From NCBI RefSeq assembly GCF_000331005.1, contig NZ_AEJB01000272.1, positions 1-64,000 of the forward strand: a stretch of DNA of 64,000 bases, given 5' to 3'. The position numbers and the translations under genes were made by a program. The DNA comes from Streptomyces turgidiscabies Car8. Its GTDB lineage: Bacteria > Actinomycetota > Actinomycetes > Streptomycetales > Streptomycetaceae. Below the pieces are notes generated by a model, which worked only from the letters and a program-made list of their open reading frames with translations, had not been told where the DNA came from and did no database searches. How positions within the stretch are numbered: the first letter of the stretch is position 1; each line of letters begins with the position of its first letter. This document shows, one piece after another, positions 60,261-64,000 of the stretch.

Positions 60261-61570
60261 CAGATGGCTCCTGTCTCGGAGTTGCCGGAGAGGTCGGCGT
60301 CGATGGGGCGGTAGGAGATCCACGGCCATTTCTCGCCCTGCTTGAGGAAGCGGGGCCAGTTGCGTTCGTCGCGCATTCCGCGCCAGGGCAGGAAGCGCCG
60401 GCCGCGGGCGCCGTCGCCGTCTTCGGCGGATTTCTCGTCTTCGACGGGGCGTAGGCCGAAGCCGAATTCGGGCCAGCGCATCCACAGGGAGGAGCCGACG
60501 GGGCGCAGGGTGCGGTGTTGTCCGAAGCCGTTGTGGTGGGGTGCGTGGGCTTCCATGAAGACGGCGCAGCCTGCGGTGGCGCGGGCTTCGTCGAGGACGA
60601 CGGAGACTTTGCGGGCGTGCTCTTCGCTGTTGGGGTCGCCTGCGTGGAGCCGGTAGATCGGGCCGATGATCAGCAGGTCGGGTTTGAAGTCTTCGACGCG
60701 GCGCATCACCCAAGACCGGTCTTGCGGGCGGGTGAGGTCGAGGCCTTCGGGTCGGCAGCGGATGTGGAACTGGCCGCGGCGGATGGGCTGGTCAAGGCTT
60801 TCGGCGGCGGCGAGCAGGGGCCGGTATTTGCGGCGGGAGGCAGATTCGCCGTTCTCGCAGTCGAGGGTGAGGACCTTGATCGGGTCGATGGTCTTCCAGG
60901 TTTCGAACGGGTGGATGCCTGCGGCGAGGGTGATGGCGATCTGCCGCAGCAGGACGGACTTCCCGCCGCCTTCGCCCGCAGTGAGGATGAGGCGGTCCAT
61001 GCGTTCGAGGAGGCCGGGGACGATCCAGTCGTAGGTGTCTTCGTGCTGGACGAAGTCGAGGATGTCCTCGGTGGGCATGTCGTCTTCGTCGGCGGTGCGG
61101 TCGCGGAGTTCGCGGCTCATGGCGACGGCGCGTTCGATGAGTTCGCTGGTTTCGCCGTCGGGGCTGTAGCCCATCTGGACGAGGCGGGTGCCGAGTTCGA
61201 TGAGCGCGCGGCGTAGGCCGCGGTCCTGGACGATGTCGGCGTAGTACTCGCCGTTGGCGGCGGTGGGTACGGTTTGGACGAGTTCGAACAGGTAGGGCTG
61301 GCCGCCGACCTTGGCGAGTTCGCCGCGGTCGGCGAGGTATTTGCCGAGGACGATCTGGTCGATGGGCTGGCCGGCGAGGAACATGCTGGCGATGGCCCGG
61401 TAGATCGTGCGGTGTTGGGGTTCCCAGAAGGCTTCCTCGGCGACGGCGGCGAGGACTTCGGCGCATGCCCGCTTGGACATGATGCAGGCGCCGAGGGCGG
61501 ACTGTTCGGCGGCGACGTCCTTGGGGGGCGTGCGTCCGAATGGTCCGGGTTCCTCGTACTGGTCGGTCAC
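60257..61570 (-). CDS. DnaB-like replicative helicase
   Basis: In this 437-residue protein residues 1-130 form a DnaB N-terminal domain (DVAAEQSALGACIMSKRACA; LGKYLADRGELAKVGGQPYL; AANGEYYADIVQDRGLRRAL). The motor domain has Walker A GEGGGKS (LILTAGEGGGKSVLLRQIAI), Walker B-like DLLIIGPIYRLHAGDPNSEE and GSSLWMRWPEFGFGLRPVED. The RecA-like part resembles the RepA/AAA_25 class more than Escherichia coli DnaB. It unwinds the fork in phage replication. The loader-like gene lies directly upstream. Confidence 0.9.
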   Translation of the reverse strand: MTDQYEEPGPFGRTPPKDVAAEQSALGACIMSKRACAEVLAAVAEEAFWEPQHRTIYRAIASMFLAGQPIDQIVLGKYLADRGELAKVGGQPYLFELVQTVPTAANGEYYADIVQDRGLRRALIELGTRLVQMGYSPDGETSELIERAVAMSRELRDRTADEDDMPTEDILDFVQHEDTYDWIVPGLLERMDRLILTAGEGGGKSVLLRQIAITLAAGIHPFETWKTIDPIKVLTLDCENGESASRRKYRPLLAAAESLDQPIRRGQFHIRCRPEGLDLTRPQDRSWVMRRVEDFKPDLLIIGPIYRLHAGDPNSEEHARKVSVVLDEARATAGCAVFMEAHAPHHNGFGQHRTLRPVGSSLWMRWPEFGFGLRPVEDEKSAEDGDGARGRRFLPWRGMRDERNWPRFLKQGEKWPWISYRPIDADLSGNSETGAIW

Positions 61571-61812
61571 TAGAAGATGCCTTTCTCGGCGTAGTACTCG
61601 TAGCTGGTCTTGGGCTTGGCGCGGCGGACGATGTCGGCGGGCATGACGAACTTGGTGGTCTCGCGGTAGTGGGCGCGTAGTGCGTCGCGGGCGGCCGTGA
61701 GGGGGATGTCGTCGAGGACCATCTGCCAGGCGCGGACGTCGGATTCGCCGATGGTGCGTCGGTCGATTCCGGCGGCGATGGCGAGGAGTTCGGCGGTTTC
61801 GGCGAGGGTCAC
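61570..61812 (-). CDS. Replicative helicase loader/inhibitor-like protein
   Basis: This 80-residue protein, MTLAETAELLAIAAGIDRRT, IGESDVRAWQMVLDDIPLTA, ARDALRAHYRETTKFVMPAD, IVRRAKPKTS, matches the G39P-like loader pattern: an LL-xx-A start, W-x-x-L-x-DI, A-x-x-A-L-x-x-H-Y, P-AD-I. Such proteins bind DnaB and deliver it to the origin. It is coupled to both the organiser and the helicase. Confidence 0.8.
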   Translation of the reverse strand: MTLAETAELLAIAAGIDRRTIGESDVRAWQMVLDDIPLTAARDALRAHYRETTKFVMPADIVRRAKPKTSYEYYAEKGIF

Positions 61813-63014
61813 GCGGGCTCCTGGCTGGCGTTGGGTCCGGCGTCCAGGGCCCGCCGTTCTTCCTCGCGGAACTTCGCAGCGAGGGCGAGTCCAGCCGCGA
61901 CTCGCTGGTCTGCGGTGGAGCCGCGCATCTGCACGACGTTGTCGACTGGCTGGCGGATCTCGGAGAAGGCGAACTGGAGGGTGCCGGGGCTAACGGGCTT
62001 CGAGAGGGAGCCGAGTCGTTCGAGGGCTCGCCATAGCTCGTTGGAGTCGGTGCCGTTGGCGAGGGTGTCGGCGATGACCTTGCGTACCTGGCGCCGGTTG
62101 TAGGCGTTGCCGGTGCGGTAGCGGTCGAGGAAGGCGTCGGTCATGCGGTCGGGGATGTGCCTCTCGCCCGTCTGCGTGACGGCGGGTTCGGCTGACCGAT
62201 CACCGGGGGGGTAGGGGGGGTCCTCTTCCCTTCCCTTCCCTTCCCTTCCCTTCCCTTCCGTCAGTGAATGGTTCAGTGAATAAATGTCGCCGTCGGTAGC
62301 CGTAGAGGGCCCTGAAATCCACGGAGCGTCAGATTCCTTCACTGAATCATTCAGTGAATCGTTCATCACGGATTGGTGACTGTTCACTGAACGGCTCAGT
62401 GCGTCGCTCACGGACTCGTCGATTCCGGCGAGGCTCCGGGGCGGGAAGAACTCCTCACCGTCCGGCGAGTCGCGGCGGCTCTTGTTGCATGCCTGGTGTG
62501 TGGCCCGGAGGTTGGACGGGTGGTCGGAGCCGCCGGCCGCCTGCGGCGTGATGTGGTCGATCGACAGGTTGTGCGCGTCGTTCACCACGGGCAGGCGCGG
62601 GATGTCCAGTCCGCACAGCTGGCAGACCCAGCCGTCCCGGCGGGCGTACATCTCGCGCACTCTGTAGTTCTGGAGAGAGGGCGGCGGGAGCTTGCTCTTC
62701 TGCGGCCGGTTGATCCGCTGGTGCTTGCGGAAGTTGACGACCACGGCCATCTGCTGGCGGGCGACGCCGCCGATGAACGGGAAGACGAGACCGGCCTCCG
62801 CGAGCATGCCCATGAGGGTCTCGACGTCCTTCAGGTTCAGGTCGTCGTCGTACATGAAGGTCTGAGCCTTGATGTACGCAGGTGTCCAGCGCAGCAGCCC
62901 CTCGTCGTCGGCCATGTTGAAGGTCGAGATGAAGAGGAGGCGCGCATCCCGGGGCAGGAGTCCGACGACCTCGTCTTCCCAAAACTCCGGCTTGACGGTG
63001 CGGATGCGTGGCAT
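61809..63014 (-). CDS. Replisome organiser with inserted HNH domain and in-gene repeats
   Basis: In this 401-residue protein the N-terminal winged helix (VKPEFWEDEVVGLLPRDARL; FISTFNMADDEGLLRWTPAY; IKAQTFMYDDDLNLKDVETL) resembles phage replisome organisers. An HNH module follows (YARRDGWVCQLCGLDIPRLP; SIDHITPQAAGGSDHPSNLR; CNKSRRD). A Ser/Asn-rich repeat region (RSVNSHQSVMNDSLNDSVKE; YSLNHSLTEGKGREGKGREE) precedes a C-terminal helical domain (RMTDAFLDRYRTGNAYNRRQ). First gene of the early operon. HNH domains are often linked to replication genes as mobile partners. Confidence 0.85.
   Translation of the reverse strand: MPRIRTVKPEFWEDEVVGLLPRDARLLFISTFNMADDEGLLRWTPAYIKAQTFMYDDDLNLKDVETLMGMLAEAGLVFPFIGGVARQQMAVVVNFRKHQRINRPQKSKLPPPSLQNYRVREMYARRDGWVCQLCGLDIPRLPVVNDAHNLSIDHITPQAAGGSDHPSNLRATHQACNKSRRDSPDGEEFFPPRSLAGIDESVSDALSRSVNSHQSVMNDSLNDSVKESDAPWISGPSTATDGDIYSLNHSLTEGKGREGKGREEDPPYPPGDRSAEPAVTQTGERHIPDRMTDAFLDRYRTGNAYNRRQVRKVIADTLANGTDSNELWRALERLGSLSKPVSPGTLQFAFSEIRQPVDNVVQMRGSTADQRVAAGLALAAKFREEERRALDAGPNASQEPA
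62226..62415. repeat. In-gene repeats: (TTCCC)n tract and 12-bp TTCA-[C/G]-TGAA iterons
   Basis: Six TTCCC units plus TTCCG fill 62226-62260. TTCACTGAA/TTCAGTGAA-type sites start at 62260, 62272, 62338, 62350, 62383 and 62395 (the first and last imperfect), in pairs exactly 12 bp apart, with weaker third copies at 62362 and 62407. They encode tetrapeptide repeats (SLND, SVKE, SLNH). Iterons inside the organiser gene are known in SPP1- and lactococcal-type phages as the replication origin, so this is a second origin candidate. Confidence 0.7.
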
Positions 63015-63098
63015 TCAGGTTCCTTAAGTTCGTGCTGGTCAGGGCATGTCGGGATAGCGCCCCTTTCAGGGCGGGTCGGGATCTTGCCTGACTTGACC

Positions 63099-63104
63099 AT
63101 CATA
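63099..63104 (-). promoter_or_regulatory. Candidate -10 box of the early leftward operon
   Basis: TATGAT (complement of 63099-63104) sits 85 bases upstream of the organiser start in an A/T-richer gap, with TAGC before it. No good -35 is evident, so activation may be needed. This gap (63015-63161) is the natural place for the early promoter. Confidence 0.4.
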
Positions 63105-63136
63105 GCTAAGAAAGCGAACTCGCGGTGTTGTGGGAT

Positions 63137-63152
63137 GTAGCGAATCCGCTAC
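63137..63152. promoter_or_regulatory. Palindromic operator upstream of antitoxin-like gene
   Basis: GTAGCG-AATC-CGCTAC, 10 bases before the ATG at 63162, overlaps a possible -10 TACTCT (63150-63155). Phd/YefM antitoxins bind such palindromes at their own promoters, so autorepression is likely. Confidence 0.6.
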
Positions 63153-63161
63153 TCTGTCGAT

Positions 63162-63491
63162 ATGGCGACCACCCGCACCGAGCACAGGGCGAAGATCGCC
63201 GAGGCGCGGAACGTCCTCGGCGAGGTGATCTCGCGCGCCCGCTACGCCGACGAGCCGACGATCCTGGTCAACCGGGGCAAGGAAGCGGCGGTGATCGTCA
63301 GTCACCCCTTCTACGAACAAGCCCTCGCCGACCGGGCGTTCATCGAGCGGCTGCGCGGCATGGCCTCGCTGCCCGTAGAGGTCTCGCCCGAGGAGCGGCC
63401 GGCCCTGCTGCAACGCGCGCGCATCGTCTACGAGGCGCTGGAGTCCGCAGAGCGCGACGTCAACGCCGCCCGCACCATCGCCGAGTCCTGA
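63162..63491 (+). CDS. Phd/YefM-like antitoxin
   Basis: This 109-residue protein reads EHRAKIAEARNVLGEVISRA, RYADEPTILVNRGKEAAVIV, SHPFYEQALADRAFIERLRG. Phd/YefM proteins show this A-R-x-x-L-x-x-V, then P-x-x-I-x-R-x-G-K-x-x-A-V-I-V motif. No Doc/YoeB toxin follows. The next gene is a convergent ADP-ribosyltransferase-like gene. It may be an orphan that protects against a host or rival toxin, or a regulator. Confidence 0.78.
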   Translation: MATTRTEHRAKIAEARNVLGEVISRARYADEPTILVNRGKEAAVIVSHPFYEQALADRAFIERLRGMASLPVEVSPEERPALLQRARIVYEALESAERDVNAARTIAES

Positions 63492-63553
63492 CACCCTTCT
63501 CTCCTCCCTGCCCCGCACCGTCCGTGCGGGGCGTCGTGCTGCTCGGCTGTGGT

Positions 63554-63925
63554 TCAGCGGTTCATGAGCCGCAGCCACCGCTGCGGTGTGCGGTCCCGGA
63601 ACAGGACGACCGGGTCGACGACCGTCACGACCCGCGCCGACGCGCACGACCAGGACAGGCCGGGCGTCGCACAGTCCGGATCGGGTTCCAGCTCCCCGTC
63701 GGGCTTGACCTCGTAGAGGGCGCCGTCGGGGTAGAACGCCGCGTACGAGCGGCCCACGTCGCGGCCGGCCGTCACGTACACGACGTCGCGGCGTTGCGCG
63801 TGCGGGGCGTTGTCGGCGGCGGTGACCCACTGCGACACGGTGCGGTCGGTGCCGGTGGTGTCGGGCGGCAGGATGAGGGCGCCGGGCTTGAGGCCGGGGA
63901 TGCCGCCGTGGAAGTAGCGGGCCAT
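63554..63925 (-). CDS. Arr-like ADP-ribosyltransferase
   Basis: This 123-residue protein, MARYFHGGIPGLKPGALILP, RDVVYVTAGRDVGRSYAAFY, PDGALYEVKPDGELEPDPDC, SWSCASARVVTVVDPVVLFR, matches the rifampin-ADP-ribosyltransferase (Arr) fold: the FHGG-x-L-x-PG start, the V-Y-V-T strand, and the G-x-L-Y-E-V-x-P-D-G-x-x-E-x-D-P-D signature. Arr proteins use NAD+ to modify small molecules or proteins. In actinophages their targets are unknown. The ATG overlaps the stop of an upstream gene (TGATG). Confidence 0.75.
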   Translation of the reverse strand: MARYFHGGIPGLKPGALILPPDTTGTDRTVSQWVTAADNAPHAQRRDVVYVTAGRDVGRSYAAFYPDGALYEVKPDGELEPDPDCATPGLSWSCASARVVTVVDPVVLFRDRTPQRWLRLMNR

Positions 63926-64000
63926 CAGCCGGCGCTCCTCTGCGACAGCCGGTGCAGGTCCGCCGCATCACCCAGGAGCGCGCACACCGACTCGGTGAAC
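63925..64000 (-). CDS. Partial gene at window edge
   Basis: An open frame enters from the right edge and ends with TGA at 63925-63927, just before the ADP-ribosyltransferase start. The visible C-terminus is FTESVCALLGDAADLHRLSQ, RSAG, helical. The rest lies outside the window. It is translationally coupled to the transferase gene. No family can be given from 24 residues. Confidence 0.6.
   Translation of the reverse strand, partial: FTESVCALLGDAADLHRLSQRSAG

Noticed and set aside
1-64000. CRISPR arrays or insertion sequences
   Set aside because: No regularly spaced identical repeats with unique spacers and no transposase-like protein were seen; the repeats found are iterons, operators or coding repeats.

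Overview
The window is almost entirely one temperate, long-tailed (siphovirus-type) actinophage genome integrated in a Streptomyces-like chromosome. The evidence is the very high GC content, actinobacterial families such as DUF2637, DUF6221 and an F420/PPOX oxidoreductase, a complete set of HK97-type head and long-tail genes, a large serine integrase, and a host gene fragment cut at the left end.

Layout, left to right. (1) 1-290: 3' end of a host PPOX-class F420-dependent oxidoreductase gene, interrupted at the presumed attachment site. (2) 304-7.0 kb: integrase, a candidate LexA (SOS) box, a small XRE protein, an XRE-TPR regulator, and a ribbon-helix-helix (RHH) regulator divergent from a zinc-finger gene. 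(3) 7.1-9.7 kb: lysis and membrane genes. (4) 9.8-36.1 kb, all on the minus strand and transcribed right to left: tail fibre, small and large terminase (the large one carries an intein), portal, HNH gene, MuF-like protein, protease-scaffold, capsid, connectors, tail tube, frameshifted tail chaperone, tape measure, tail tip. (5) 37.0-37.3 kb: tRNA cluster with tRNA-Trp, an initiator-like tRNA and two decayed tRNAs. (6) 37.4-42.9 kb: small zinc proteins, a lipoprotein, and a second RHH module that copies the architecture of the first. (7) 43-48.8 kb: a minus-strand membrane-protein operon with DUF2637, preceded by an unusual leader of tandem hairpins and mini-ORFs. (8) 49-51.7 kb: a plus-strand unit with an initiator-like protein whose gene contains 22-bp iterons followed by an A/T-rich stretch. 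(9) 52.3-63 kb: minus-strand early operon with replisome organiser, helicase loader, DnaB-type helicase, a DpdA/YhhQ pair for 7-deazaguanine DNA modification, and many small translationally coupled genes. (10) 63.1-64 kb: Phd-like antitoxin and an Arr-like ADP-ribosyltransferase.

Expected working order (inference): SOS or repressor release activates the early operon from about 63.1 kb leftwards. Replication uses the organiser/loader/helicase set. Late transcription then runs leftward through head, tail and lysis genes. Lysogeny depends on the integrase and the XRE regulators. The less usual features are the twin RHH modules with identical promoter geometry, the initiator-type tRNA, the two in-gene iteron arrays, and the GTGACA hairpin/mini-ORF leader. 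No attR, CRISPR array or insertion sequence was recognised. All functional statements come from reading sequence and motifs only.
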